Position numbers and translations under genes: made by a program. The notes below the pieces were generated by a model, which saw only the letters and a list, made by a program, of their open reading frames with translations, ran no database searches and was not told the origin of the DNA. Below are positions 40,241 through 49,780 of a stretch of 64,000 nt of DNA, piece after piece. How positions within the stretch are numbered: position 1 is the stretch's first letter; every line of letters starts with the position of its first letter. The stretch is from assembly GCF_024707125.1 (NCBI RefSeq), contig NZ_JANQAH010000007.1, positions 186,001 through 250,000 of the forward strand. The letters run 5' to 3'. Source of the DNA: Devosia sp. (GTDB lineage: Bacteria; Pseudomonadota; Alphaproteobacteria; Rhizobiales; Devosiaceae).

Positions 40241-41239
40241 ATGCATCTGCTCCGCTACATTGCTGGGCGGCTCGTGGTCTATGCGCTGGTGATCGTCTTC
40301 GCGCTCACCGTGCTGTTCTTCGTGCCGCGCCTTGGCCCCACCGATCCGGTGGAGGCCATGCTGGCCAAGGTCGCCTCGCAGGGCGCCTATATGGACCCCG
40401 CGCAGGTCGACAAACTGCGCCAGTCCCTGATCGACACTTTTGGGCTCGGCGGCTCGCTGTGGGAACAATACGGCGCCTTCGTCAATCGCATCATCTTCAG
40501 CGCCGATTTCGGGCCATCGCTCTCGATGTATCCGACCCCGGTGATGGAACTGATCTGGAATGCGCTGCCCTGGACCTTCGGGCTCCTGCTGAGCTCGACA
40601 TTGATTGCCTGGGTCTTGGGCAATTTCGTCGGCCTGCTCTCGGGCTGGCGGCCCAACAGCAATAGCTCGCGGGTGATGGAGGGGATCGCGATCTGCCTCT
40701 ATCCGATCCCCTACTACATCCTCGCCTTGGTGCTCTCGATCCTCTTTTCCTATGTCTGGAAAATCTTCCCGCTCACCACCACCATTCGCGGTGCGCCCTG
40801 GAGCTGGGAGCTGGTCTCCAGCATTGTCTGGAACTCGTTCCTGCCGGCCATGTCCATCGTCATCGTGGTGTTCGGCTGGTGGGTGATCAGCGTCAAGGCA
40901 CAGACGACGGCCCTCAAGGAAGAGGAGTTCGCGCGCTATGCCCGGCTCAAGGGCCTGAGCGATGGCCGCATCCTTACCCGCTATATCCTGCCCAATGCGC
41001 TCCTGCCGCAGATCACCTTTCTCGCCCTGCAGATTGGGCTGATGTTCAACGGCTCGCTGATCACCGAAATCCTCTTCGATTACCCGGGTTTGGGGTTGCT
41101 CATCTACACCGCCGTGCTGCAGGGCGACTTCAACCTGCTCATGGGCACGATCAGCCTGTCGGTGATCGCCGTCGCCACCGCGACCATGATCATCGACCTC
41201 ATCTATCCCCTTCTCGATCCACGTATCCGGCACAGGTAG
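40241..41239 (+). CDS. ABC importer permease, OppB type
   Basis: This 332-residue inner-membrane protein has six or so hydrophobic helices. The N-terminus (MHLLRYIAGRLVVYALVIVF, FFVPRLGPTDPV) is typical of the DppB/OppB family. The EAA loop near residues 225-250 contacts the ATPase (EEFARYARLKGLSDGRILTR, YILPNALLPQ). It follows the GH172 gene by 2 bp, so the importer and the hydrolase are one operon. The substrate is likely an oligosaccharide and not a peptide, given the neighbour. Confidence 0.92.
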   Translation: MHLLRYIAGRLVVYALVIVFALTVLFFVPRLGPTDPVEAMLAKVASQGAYMDPAQVDKLRQSLIDTFGLGGSLWEQYGAFVNRIIFSADFGPSLSMYPTPVMELIWNALPWTFGLLLSSTLIAWVLGNFVGLLSGWRPNSNSSRVMEGIAICLYPIPYYILALVLSILFSYVWKIFPLTTTIRGAPWSWELVSSIVWNSFLPAMSIVIVVFGWWVISVKAQTTALKEEEFARYARLKGLSDGRILTRYILPNALLPQITFLALQIGLMFNGSLITEILFDYPGLGLLIYTAVLQGDFNLLMGTISLSVIAVATATMIIDLIYPLLDPRIRHR

Positions 41240-41243
41240 ACCG

Positions 41244-42083
41244 ATGCGCAGTTTCTTCACTCATGCGCCGTTCCGGCTCTATCTCGGCCTTCTGCTCCTG
41301 GCAGTCTGCATCGTCGTCGGTGGCATCCTGCCCTGGCTGGCGCCCGGCGATCCCCTCGTCTGGTATTCGGCTCCGCGCAACCAGAACCCCAGCGCGGCCT
41401 ATTGGCTCGGGACGACCAGCCTCGGCCAGGACGTGTTCTGGCTCCTCACTTACGCACTACGCAATTCGATCATCCTTGGGCTGATCGTCGCCGGGCTCTC
41501 GACGGTTATCGGCGTGTTCCTCGGCTTGGCCGCGGGCTATGCCGGAGGCTGGCTTGATCGGGTTCTGAGTTTCTTCATGGATGCCTTGCTGTGCATCCCG
41601 ACGCTACCCATCCTGATCCTGATGGCGGCCCTCTTCGGTGGGCAGTTGGCGCTGCCGATCGTCGGCCTGCTGCTCGTTGTCTTCAACTGGCCCTATCCGG
41701 CCCGCCAGGTGCGCGCAGTGGCGCTCACCATGCGCGAACGCGAGTTCATCAACGTCGCATGGTTTTCCGGGGAGTCGAGCACCCGCATCCTCGTGCGACA
41801 CATCTTCCCCTATATCGCGGGCTGGTCGGCGGCCAATTTCATCAACACGGTTCTCGTCGGTATTTCGACCGAGAGCGCCCTTGCCGTGATCGGTCTCTCC
41901 AGCGCCCAACAGGCAACGCTCGGCACCATGATCTACTGGGCCATCAACTATCAGGCGCTGCTCGGCGGCAAATATGTCTGGATCGGTTCTCCCGTGATCG
42001 CCATCGTCCTCCTTTTCATCGGTCTCTTCCTCGTCTCCTCGGGCCTCTCCATGAAGTCCGCCGCCCGGAGGATGAGCGTATGA
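41244..42083 (+). CDS. ABC importer permease, OppC type
   Basis: The second permease has 279 residues. The N-terminal transmembrane helix leads into GDPLVWYSAPRNQNPSAAYW and LGTTSLGQDVFW, the usual OppC/DppC segment (G-T-D-x-x-G-R-D in peptide systems). The EAA loop is REREFINVAWFSGESSTRIL, VRHIFPYI. Its stop overlaps the start of the next gene by 4 bp. It pairs with the permease at 40241. Confidence 0.92.
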   Translation: MRSFFTHAPFRLYLGLLLLAVCIVVGGILPWLAPGDPLVWYSAPRNQNPSAAYWLGTTSLGQDVFWLLTYALRNSIILGLIVAGLSTVIGVFLGLAAGYAGGWLDRVLSFFMDALLCIPTLPILILMAALFGGQLALPIVGLLLVVFNWPYPARQVRAVALTMREREFINVAWFSGESSTRILVRHIFPYIAGWSAANFINTVLVGISTESALAVIGLSSAQQATLGTMIYWAINYQALLGGKYVWIGSPVIAIVLLFIGLFLVSSGLSMKSAARRMSV

Positions 42084-42904
42084 TCAGCATCGACAACGTC
42101 ACTGTCGGCTATGGCACGGCCGGTTTCATCACCGCAGTTGACCAAGTGAGCCTCACAATTGGCGACAACGAAATCATCGGCATTGCCGGAGAGTCCGGCT
42201 CGGGCAAATCAACGCTGATGCGGGCCGTCTATGGCGACTTTTCCACCGGCCTTGGCATCAAGTCGGGCACCATTAAAGGCCGCTTCACCGATGCCGCGAC
42301 CGGCCAGGTGATCGAAAAACCATCGAGCCAGTTCCGCGATCTCTGGTGGGACCAGATCAGCTACATCCCTCAGGGCTCGATGAGCGTTCTCAACCCGCTC
42401 ATGAAGATCGAGCAGCAGGTGATCGACGGCCTGCCCAAGCGCGAGCGTGGGGGCGGTCGCAAGGCCCTGCGCCAGCGGATCGCCACCTTCCTTGCCGGCT
42501 TCGGGCTCGAGGAAAACGTGCTCGACGCCTATCCGCACCAGCTTTCGGGCGGCATGCGACAGCGCGTGCTTGTCGCCATCGCTGCCTTCGTCAATCCACG
42601 CCTCATCCTCGCCGACGAACCCACGACGGCACTCGATGTGGTGGTGCAGAAAAAGATCCTTCTCATGATGGTCGAAATCCAGCGGCGGCTGCAGAATACG
42701 CTCGTCCTGGTCAGCCACGATCTCGGCGTCCACTACCAGATCACCGACAGGCTGGTGATCATGTACAAGGGCCGGATCGTCGAGGCGGGACGCACCGCCG
42801 ATATCTTCGCCAATCCCCAGCACGACTATACCCGCAATCTCATCGCCTCGCTGCCGCGCCTCCACGGCAAACGGGCGGTGGATCGGGTGGGAGCGGGCGC
42901 ATGA
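42080..42904 (+). CDS. ABC importer ATPase, OppD type
   Basis: This 274-residue protein has Walker A GESGSGKST (about residues 38-46), signature LSGGMRQRV and Walker B LILADEPTTALDV. A C-terminal extension (NPQHDYTRNLIASLPRL) is of the Opp/Dpp type. The start was placed at the ATG at 42080 (MISIDNVTVGYGTAG), which overlaps the upstream stop; open frame further up is not coding. It is expected to form a heterodimer with the next ATPase. Confidence 0.93.
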   Translation: MISIDNVTVGYGTAGFITAVDQVSLTIGDNEIIGIAGESGSGKSTLMRAVYGDFSTGLGIKSGTIKGRFTDAATGQVIEKPSSQFRDLWWDQISYIPQGSMSVLNPLMKIEQQVIDGLPKRERGGGRKALRQRIATFLAGFGLEENVLDAYPHQLSGGMRQRVLVAIAAFVNPRLILADEPTTALDVVVQKKILLMMVEIQRRLQNTLVLVSHDLGVHYQITDRLVIMYKGRIVEAGRTADIFANPQHDYTRNLIASLPRLHGKRAVDRVGAGA

Positions 42905-43791
42905 GCGACGCTCCCATTCTCGAAGTCCGCAATGTCAGCCGGTCCTATCGCAAGGGCGGGTTCTTCAGCGGCACCTTCTTCAAGGCCGTAGACGATGTGT
43001 CCTTCGTCCTGCCCGCCAAGCCCCAGGTCTTCTCCATCGTCGGTGAATCGGGCTCGGGCAAGACAACGCTTGCGCGCATGGTGCTGCGGCTGGTGGAACC
43101 GAGCGCAGGCGATATTCGCCTCATGGGACGCCCGCTGACCGGCAAGGAAGGGCGGATCGACAATCTCGAATTCCGCCGGCTGGTGCAGCCGATCTTCCAG
43201 AACCCCTTTGAAGCCTTCAGTGCCTATCTGCCGATCGAGGACTATCTCAGGCGCACCGCGCTCAACCTCAAGGTGGCCAAATCGGTCGAAGAGGCAGATC
43301 GCTTGGCTGACAGGGCCTTGCGTTCGGTCAATCTCAGCCTCGAGCGCATCCGCGGCAAATACATCCGCCAGTTCTCGGGCGGCGAATTGCAGCGCATCAG
43401 CGTGGCACGAGCCCTCATCCCGCAGCCGAAGCTGATCGTGGCCGACGAGCCGGTCTCGATGGTCGATGCGAGCCTGCGCATGTCCATCGTCAATCTCTTC
43501 CGCACCATCGTGGAAGAGCAGGGCGTGTCGTTCATCTACATCACCCACGACCTCTCCACGGCCTACTACCTCTCCGATCAGGTGGCGATCATGAACCGCG
43601 GCCGCGTGGTGGAGAGCGGCGTGCCCACCGACATCCTCGATCATCCGAGCGAGGCCTACACGCGCGAACTCATGGCAGCGATCCCCACAGTCGGGGAGCG
43701 CTGGAGCGAGCTCGACGCCATCGACCGTGCCTATCCATCCCAATCATCCCGGCAAAAGACTGGATCAATCCAGCCGCCGGCCAACGCCTGA
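42901..43791 (+). CDS. ABC importer ATPase, OppF type
   Basis: This 296-residue protein has Walker A GESGSGKTT, signature FSGGELQRIS, and a D-loop variant ADEPVSMVDASLRMSIVNLF. The Opp/Dpp C-terminal extension (HPSEAYTRELMAAIPTVGER) is present. It overlaps the upstream ATPase gene by 4 bp. A helix-rich insertion (FEAFSAYLPIEDYLRRTALN) follows the Q-loop, as in OppF. Confidence 0.92.
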   Translation: MSDAPILEVRNVSRSYRKGGFFSGTFFKAVDDVSFVLPAKPQVFSIVGESGSGKTTLARMVLRLVEPSAGDIRLMGRPLTGKEGRIDNLEFRRLVQPIFQNPFEAFSAYLPIEDYLRRTALNLKVAKSVEEADRLADRALRSVNLSLERIRGKYIRQFSGGELQRISVARALIPQPKLIVADEPVSMVDASLRMSIVNLFRTIVEEQGVSFIYITHDLSTAYYLSDQVAIMNRGRVVESGVPTDILDHPSEAYTRELMAAIPTVGERWSELDAIDRAYPSQSSRQKTGSIQPPANA

Positions 43792-43810
43792 AACAAACGG
43801 AGGAGAAATC

Positions 43811-45733
43811 ATGTCACTAATTCAAACGCACCGCCCGAAGAGAACCTTGATGGCAGTCGGGCTCGCCATACTCATGGGCGGCACCGCCTTTTCCGGCGCC
43901 GTCGCGCCGGCCTGGGCCCAGGAAATGACCGATGTCGGAACGCCACGCGCAGAGACGCTGATCGTCGACATGCTCAACGCCCGCGTCGGCAATCCGACCA
44001 ATATGAACATGTATCAGCAGGGCGTGACCACCAACCACGGCTACCACCAGATGGCCGGCGCGCTGCTCTACGACATCGACACGGCCAAGGGCTCGCAGAT
44101 CCCCGACCTTGCCGCCGAAATGCCCATCCCCAATGCGGATTTCACCGTCTTTACCGTGCCGCTGCGGCAGGGGCTGACCTGGAGCGATGGCGAAGCCTTC
44201 ACTGCCGACGACGTGATCTTTACTGACCAGATGCTGCGCAACACCCCGGCGCTCGGCTATAGCGCTGCCTATGCGGCGCAGATCGCCTCGATGACCAAGG
44301 TGGATGACCATACCGTCGAGATCACCACGACCAAGCCGACACCACGCCTCTCGATCGTCCTTGGCTCCGTCATCTACGGCAATCCTTTCCATGTCGTGCC
44401 TCAGCACGTCTGGGAGGGGCAGGACCCGGCAACATTCCCCAATTTTCCGCCGGTGAGCATCAGCGCATACAAATACAAGGACCACGATCCGAACGGCACC
44501 TGGTTCCTCTGGGAGAAGCGCGAAGACTGGCAGAATTCCGATGTCGGTCAGATCGTGGGCGAGCCCAAGCCGCAATATGTGCTGTTCCGCAGCTATGGCA
44601 CGGAGGAGCGCCGTGTCCTCGCCATGGCGTCCAACGAGATCGATATTCTCACCGATATCTCGCCCGAAAGCCTCGATATCCTGCGCAACCAGAACGACAA
44701 GGTGCGCGGCTGGTTCACCGACTTCCCCTATGCCAATCTCGATGATCCCTGCGAGCGCGGCATGCACTTCAATACCTCGAAGGCGCCCTATGACGACGCC
44801 CGCACACGCTGGGCTCTGGCCCTCGCCATCAATGCCGAACAAGCCAGCATCGCTACCTTCTCGGGCATGATGCGCGCTTCTCCCCTCGCCATGCCGCCGA
44901 CCACTGTGCTGATGGACACCTACCACCAGCCCATGGCCCAATGGCTCAGCGAATTCGCGCTCGAGGACGGCTACAAGCCCTTTGACCCCGACTATGCCGT
45001 GCGCCTCGGCGAGCGGCTGCGCTCGGAAGGGGTTGAGAATATTCCCGAAGACCCAGAAGCTTTGCGCGAGCTCCTCGGCGTTGGCTGGTGGAAGCACGAT
45101 CCGGCACAGGCAACCAAGCTGCTGCTCGACGTGGGCTTCACCAATGATGGCGGAGTCTGGAAGAAGCCTGACGGTACCCCGTTCACCATTAACATCCTGG
45201 CGCCGGCCGATTTCGAGGTACAATCCCAGCGCCTCGCCTTCGCTGTTGCCAATGAATGGACGCAGTTCGGCATCCCCGCCCAGGTGCAGCAGATGCAGGC
45301 CGGTGCCTTCTTCACCGCTGAAAATACCGGCGACTATGAAGTTGGCTCCTATTGGGGCATGTCTTGCGGAATCGTGCCGGATCCGTTTGTACGCATGGAG
45401 GGCTGGCACAAGGACTATGTCCGTGAGAATGGCACGCCCGCTTCGTCCAATCAGGGCCGCTATGTCGATGACGAACTCAGCGCCCTGATCGACAAGTTGC
45501 GCACCATCCCGGCCGACGACCCGCAGATCGTGCCACTCGGTACCGACATCCTCAAGGAGCTCGTCGAGGGCCTGCCGGCCATCGAAATGTTCGGTACCTC
45601 CAAGTTCGTGCCCGTCAACGAGACCTACTGGACGAACTACCCCTCCGCCGACAACTACTATGAAGGCCCGTGGTGGTGGTGGAGCAACTTCAAGTTTATC
45701 GCCGCCAAGCTCGAACCCGCTGCCGCGCAGTAG
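43811..45733 (+). CDS. extracellular solute-binding protein, family 5 (importer locus)
   Basis: The protein has 640 residues from the ATG at 43811 (GGAGGAG upstream). Signal peptide to about residue 37 (AVAPAWAQ). The mature protein has the family 5 layout (TAKGSQIPDLAAEMPIPNAD; LRQGLTWSDGEAFTADDVIF). It is longer than peptide-binding OppA (about 540), as in some oligosaccharide-binding members. The gene is last in the operon rather than first, which may lower its dosage relative to the ATPases unless it has an extra promoter. An inverted repeat terminator follows. Confidence 0.93.
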   Translation: MSLIQTHRPKRTLMAVGLAILMGGTAFSGAVAPAWAQEMTDVGTPRAETLIVDMLNARVGNPTNMNMYQQGVTTNHGYHQMAGALLYDIDTAKGSQIPDLAAEMPIPNADFTVFTVPLRQGLTWSDGEAFTADDVIFTDQMLRNTPALGYSAAYAAQIASMTKVDDHTVEITTTKPTPRLSIVLGSVIYGNPFHVVPQHVWEGQDPATFPNFPPVSISAYKYKDHDPNGTWFLWEKREDWQNSDVGQIVGEPKPQYVLFRSYGTEERRVLAMASNEIDILTDISPESLDILRNQNDKVRGWFTDFPYANLDDPCERGMHFNTSKAPYDDARTRWALALAINAEQASIATFSGMMRASPLAMPPTTVLMDTYHQPMAQWLSEFALEDGYKPFDPDYAVRLGERLRSEGVENIPEDPEALRELLGVGWWKHDPAQATKLLLDVGFTNDGGVWKKPDGTPFTINILAPADFEVQSQRLAFAVANEWTQFGIPAQVQQMQAGAFFTAENTGDYEVGSYWGMSCGIVPDPFVRMEGWHKDYVRENGTPASSNQGRYVDDELSALIDKLRTIPADDPQIVPLGTDILKELVEGLPAIEMFGTSKFVPVNETYWTNYPSADNYYEGPWWWWSNFKFIAAKLEPAAAQ

Positions 45734-45740
45734 GGCGAAC

Positions 45741-45768
45741 AGGAGCGGCCGGTTCCCCGGCCGCTCCT
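45741..45768. terminator. bidirectional hairpin between the importer operon and lysR
   Basis: AGGAGCGGCCGG-TTCC-CCGGCCGCTCCT is a 12-bp perfect stem between two converging genes. It has no T-run in either direction. Confidence 0.65.
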
Positions 45769-45780
45769 CCGACAGACAGT

Positions 45781-46686
45781 TCAGCGCAGCTTGTCGACCA
45801 GGAAGTCCACAAAAACGCGAACGCGGGCCGGAATGTTGGCTCCACCGACAAAAACGGCGTGGATGTGCTCGACATCGCCGGGGTTGTAGTCCTCAAGAAG
45901 TGGGACTAACCGGCCGTTTTCGATCTCGTTGATGACGCTGAAGCGACCAACGCGAGCGATCCCAACTCCTTGAGCGGCGAGTTCACCAAGTGTCTCGCCG
46001 CTATTCGCCTCGATCGTACCCTTCACCGACAGCGCGAAATCCTCTCCGTCGCGCCGGAACGGCCAGATCGGCTCGGCCCGGCGGAAATTGAAGTTGAGGC
46101 AGTTGTGATGGTGGAGATCCTCCGGCGCGCGTGGGGTGCCAGCGCGCGCCAGATAGTCCGGCGAGGCAACGATCACGCGGCCCGTCTCGCCTAGCTTGCG
46201 CGCCATGAGCCCGCTGTCGGCGAGCGGGCCGAAGCGGATCGCCACATCCGCCTCGCCACCGGCCACGTCGGTCAGCGTATCCGACAAAGCGATGTCGACA
46301 AGGATATGCGGATAGAGCCGCACGAATTCACCGGGCAGGGGCACGACGCATAGCCGGCCGTGCGATTGCGCCGCGTTGACCCGAAGCCGCCCGCGGGGCG
46401 CCCCCTGGTCGGCGATCTGCTGCTCGGCATCGTTCAGGTCGGCGAGGATTCGTCGCGCAGCCTGGAGATAGGCGCGACCCTCCGCCGTCAGGGTGAGCGT
46501 GCGGGTCGAGCGCAGCAGCAGCCGCACGCCAAGCCGTGTTTCGATCCGGTCGACCGTGCGGCTGACTGCGGAGGGGGTAAGGTCGAACTGGCGGCCAGCC
46601 GCGGAGAAGCTGCCGAGATCGACCACCGCGGTGAATATCTCCAGCGCGCGTGCGCGATCTGTCCCATCCATCGCTTTTGCTTGCAT
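45781..46686 (-). CDS. LysR-family regulator
   Basis: The protein has 301 residues from the ATG at 46686 (AAGGA upstream); a TTG at 46707 is also open. HTH at about residues 15-60 (ALEIFTAVVDLGSFSAAGRQ, then FDLTPSAVSRTVDRIE), followed by the effector-binding domain. It is divergent from the aldo/keto reductase and the MFS gene with 88 bp between, so it most likely controls them. Its C-terminal effector domain is of ordinary length. Confidence 0.9.
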   Translation of the reverse strand: MQAKAMDGTDRARALEIFTAVVDLGSFSAAGRQFDLTPSAVSRTVDRIETRLGVRLLLRSTRTLTLTAEGRAYLQAARRILADLNDAEQQIADQGAPRGRLRVNAAQSHGRLCVVPLPGEFVRLYPHILVDIALSDTLTDVAGGEADVAIRFGPLADSGLMARKLGETGRVIVASPDYLARAGTPRAPEDLHHHNCLNFNFRRAEPIWPFRRDGEDFALSVKGTIEANSGETLGELAAQGVGIARVGRFSVINEIENGRLVPLLEDYNPGDVEHIHAVFVGGANIPARVRVFVDFLVDKLR

Positions 46687-46774
46687 TGCAAAAATCCTTC
46701 GCTCCAATGCGCACTATTCCAGCGCGGTCCTTGCGTCCATCTATGCGTCTATATCGTAACCGAAAGAGTGAGCC

Positions 46775-47809
46775 ATGGAATATAGGCAATTGGGGGCGTC
46801 AGGACTGCGAGTGCCCGCGCTCAGCTTTGGCACCGGCACCTTCGGCGGCAAGGGGCCGCTGTTCAGCGCCTGGGGACAGAGCGACGCTGCGGAGGCTCGA
46901 CGGCTGATCGACATTTGCATGGACGCAGGCGTCACATTGTTCGACACCGCCGATGTCTATTCGAACGGTGCGTCCGAGGAGGTGCTGGGCGAGGCCATCA
47001 AGGGCCGGCGCGATGCGGTGTTGATTTCGACGAAGACCGGTCTGCCTATGGGCGATGGCCCGCAGGACTGGGGCGCGTCTCGCGCGCGGCTGATCCGTGT
47101 GGTCGAGGACGCGCTGCGGCGGCTGGGCACCGACTATATCGACCTGCTCCAGCTGCACGCCTTCGATGCTTTCACACCGGTCGAGGAGTTGATGGGCACG
47201 CTCGATATGCTGATCGCGGCAGGCAAGCTGCGCTATGCCGGCGTTTCCAACTATCCCGGCTGGCAGCTGATGAAGGCACAGGCGGTCGCAGATCGGCAGG
47301 GCTTGCAGCGCCTTGTCGCGCACCAGGTCTACTACTCGCTTATCGGCCGGGACTATGAATCGGAGCTGATGCCGCTTGCCGTCGATCAGGGCGTGGGCGC
47401 GCTGGTCTGGAGCCCCCTCGGCTGGGGTCGGCTGACCGGCCGCATCGGACGCGGTCGCCCGATCCCCGAAGGCAGCCGCCTTCAAGAGACCGAACAGTTC
47501 GCCCCACCTGTCGAAGAAGAACATCTCTACCGGGTGATCGATGCGCTGGAAGAAATCGCGCGCGAGACGGGCAAGACCGTCCCGCAGATCGCGATCAATT
47601 GGCTACTTCAACGTCCAACTGTCTCGTCAGTCATTATCGGGGCGCGCAACGAGGAACAGCTGCGCCAGAATCTCGGCGCCGTGGGCTGGAAGCTCACGCC
47701 CGAGCAGATGACAGCGCTCGACAACGCAAGCGACCTGCTGCCGCCCTATCCGCACACCCCGTATCGGCAGCAGGAGGGCTTCGCCCGCCTGAACCCGGCG
47801 ATTGTCTGA
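46775..47809 (+). CDS. aldo/keto reductase
   Basis: This 344-residue NADPH-dependent oxidoreductase has the AKR signature (LFDTADVYSNG, residues 55-65, with catalytic Asp57 and Tyr62), Lys87 in STKTGL and His128 in LLQLHAF. It resembles the large-loop AKR group with the conserved QVYYSLIGRDYE stretch. The gene is followed 15 bp later by an MFS exporter, both divergent from a LysR gene. This arrangement suggests a detoxification unit in which an aldehyde or ketone is reduced and exported; inference only. Confidence 0.92.
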   Translation: MEYRQLGASGLRVPALSFGTGTFGGKGPLFSAWGQSDAAEARRLIDICMDAGVTLFDTADVYSNGASEEVLGEAIKGRRDAVLISTKTGLPMGDGPQDWGASRARLIRVVEDALRRLGTDYIDLLQLHAFDAFTPVEELMGTLDMLIAAGKLRYAGVSNYPGWQLMKAQAVADRQGLQRLVAHQVYYSLIGRDYESELMPLAVDQGVGALVWSPLGWGRLTGRIGRGRPIPEGSRLQETEQFAPPVEEEHLYRVIDALEEIARETGKTVPQIAINWLLQRPTVSSVIIGARNEEQLRQNLGAVGWKLTPEQMTALDNASDLLPPYPHTPYRQQEGFARLNPAIV

Positions 47810-47824
47810 CAAGGAATTCCTGCC

Positions 47825-49000
47825 ATGAAACTCAACCTTGGGCTGATCGCCCTATCGGTCGGCGCCTTCGGCATCGGCGTGACGGAATTCGCGCCGATGG
47901 GTTTGTTGCCGGTCATTGCAACCGATCTCGGCGTTTCCATCCCTGTCGCGGGGCTGCTCATCAGCGCCTACGCACTAGGGGTGATGATCGGCGCGCCGTT
48001 GATGACTCTCACGACCGGCCGTGTGCCACGCCGCACGCTGCTGATCGCGCTGGCCGGCATCTTCACCCTTGGCAATCTCCTGGCGGCGGTTTCAACCGGC
48101 TACGGCATGTTCCTGGTCGCGCGGATCGTCACCTCCCTCAACCATGGCGCATTTTTTGGCGTCGGATCGATCGTAGCGGCCAGCCTGGTGCCGCCCGAGC
48201 GCAGGGCCGGCGCGGTCGCCGCGATGTTCATGGGGCTGACCATCGCCAATGTCGTCGGCGTGCCGCTCGCCACCTGGGGAGGCGAATATCTCGGCTGGCG
48301 AACGGCCTTTTGGGGCATTGCCGGACTTGGCATTGTCACCATGGTCGCGCTTCGGCTGACACTGCCGGCGCTACCCGCGCCCAAGAGCGGCAACGCGCTT
48401 GCCGAATTGCGCGCGCTAAGGCGCGGAGAGGTGCTCGGAGCACTTGCTCTCACCGTCGTCGGCTCGAGCGCGATGTTCACTGTCTTCACCTATATCGCGC
48501 CGATCCTGCGCGATGTGACGCACGCTTCGCTCGGCTTCGTCACGGCGATGCTCGTTACCTATGGGGTGGGCATGACCGTGGGCAACTGGCTGGGCGGCCG
48601 CTTCGCCGACCGGTCGGTCGACCGCACGCTGATCGTGACGCTGGGTGGGCTGACCGCGATCCTCATCGCCTTCGCATTGTTGATGCCCTTTATTGCGCCG
48701 ACGCCGATCATCATCTTTCTGTGGGGTGTGGCGAGCTTCGCGCTGGTGCCGCCGCTTCAGGTCCGAGTCATGTCGGCTGCGGTGGACGCGCCCAATCTAG
48801 CCTCGTCGGTCAACATCGGCGCGTTCAACCTGGGCAATGCCATCGGCGCGGCGCTGGGTGGCGCTGTTATCGCGTCCGGACTTGGCTATCCCGCGGTGGC
48901 GCTGGCAGGCGCGGCGACCTCGGCCATCGGGCTGGTCGCTGTTCTGATCGCGGCTCGCGGGGCACCCGTGCCGGACGATCGGCAGCTTTGCAGCACGTGA
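47825..49000 (+). CDS. MFS exporter, DHA1/AraJ-like
   Basis: This 391-residue membrane protein has 12 predicted helices. The N-terminus (LIALSVGAFGIGVTEFAPMG, then LLPVIATDLGVSIPVAGLL) is typical of arabinose-efflux/YdhP-type drug and sugar exporters. The MFS loop 2-3 motif is present in weakened form (GRVPRRTLLIAL). The C-terminal half is complete. It follows the aldo/keto reductase gene by 15 bp. The substrate is unknown. Confidence 0.92.
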   Translation: MKLNLGLIALSVGAFGIGVTEFAPMGLLPVIATDLGVSIPVAGLLISAYALGVMIGAPLMTLTTGRVPRRTLLIALAGIFTLGNLLAAVSTGYGMFLVARIVTSLNHGAFFGVGSIVAASLVPPERRAGAVAAMFMGLTIANVVGVPLATWGGEYLGWRTAFWGIAGLGIVTMVALRLTLPALPAPKSGNALAELRALRRGEVLGALALTVVGSSAMFTVFTYIAPILRDVTHASLGFVTAMLVTYGVGMTVGNWLGGRFADRSVDRTLIVTLGGLTAILIAFALLMPFIAPTPIIIFLWGVASFALVPPLQVRVMSAAVDAPNLASSVNIGAFNLGNAIGAALGGAVIASGLGYPAVALAGAATSAIGLVAVLIAARGAPVPDDRQLCST

Positions 49001-49026
49001 GACTTGGTCACGAACGACCGGAGGGG

Positions 49027-49046
49027 CGCATTCCGTAAGGAATGCG
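49027..49046. terminator. stem-loop after the MFS gene
   Basis: CGCATTCC-GTAA-GGAATGCG, 27 bp past the stop and before the convergent GNAT remnant. No T-run, so its termination strength is doubtful. Confidence 0.5.
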
Positions 49047-49113
49047 TCCGATCCATATCGCGGACTTTGCTGCGCGGGAAATGACGCACTGGCAGCAGAC
49101 GCGCGCAACGCCG

Positions 49114-49654
49114 TCATATGCCCAAGCGTAACTCATGTTCGAGTAGGCCCATAATGAGGTCGTCGTGCCACCTACCATCGAGAAATGCCGTCTCGCGTTC
49201 ACGCCCCTCGACTTGGAACCCGCACTTCTTGTACGAGCGGATTGCTCTCTCATTGATCGCCAACACTCGAAGCGACACCCCTGTGAAGCTTGAGTTCTGA
49301 GAAGGCATAAGTCAGCACTGCACGTGTCGCCTCAGTGCCAATACCCTTGCCGATATTTTTGGATTGCAGCAGGCCGATCGCAAAGGATGCCCGCCGGTCA
49401 ACAAAGTCGACGCGATCCAAGCGTGCCGATCCGAGTAGGCCGTCTCTCTCGATTACCCATGCATAAGGATGATCGATAAGCGATTTCGTCCAGTACTCAG
49501 CGCGCTCCATTGTGAATGGCTGGGCGGTTGCCGGATCGACCCCATAAAGCCGTAGATTGTTGTCCGGCTCAGGTCCGATGGCGAAACGGGCAGCTATATC
49601 TGCAGGCCGGGCGGGGCGCAGCGTTATGGTTTGAGAATAGAGCCATGGGGGCAA
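49114..49654 (-). pseudogene. RimJ/RimL-type GNAT acetyltransferase with a frameshift
   Basis: Two minus-strand frames together make one 179-residue GNAT. The first (49654 to about 49280) carries LRPARPADIAARFAIGP, the FAIGLLQSKNIGKGIGTEAT cofactor loop and AVLTYAFSELKLHR. The second (to 49114) continues VSLRVLAINERAIRSYKKCG and FQVEGRERETAFLDGRWHDD. One extra C in the run CCCC at 49278-49281 (GGGG in the gene) breaks the frame: removing one base restores HRVSLRVLAINE. The break lies just after the acetyl-CoA site, so the protein is truncated. It could equally be a homopolymer sequencing error. Confidence 0.85.
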
Positions 49655-49780
49655 TTGAGCCTCTAAAGTCTGCGAGTCCAGTCTGCTTCAACGCCATCCT
49701 CGCCGAAATGCGGACTGTCAGCAAACCACCCCGAGCTAACGTCCAGGGCACGATGCTTCGTTCCAACGCCATCGTTACTT

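Noticed and set aside
43817..45409. 530-codon frame antisense to the solute-binding protein
   Set aside because: Shadow of a real gene with strong GC third-position bias; its protein is low in family features.
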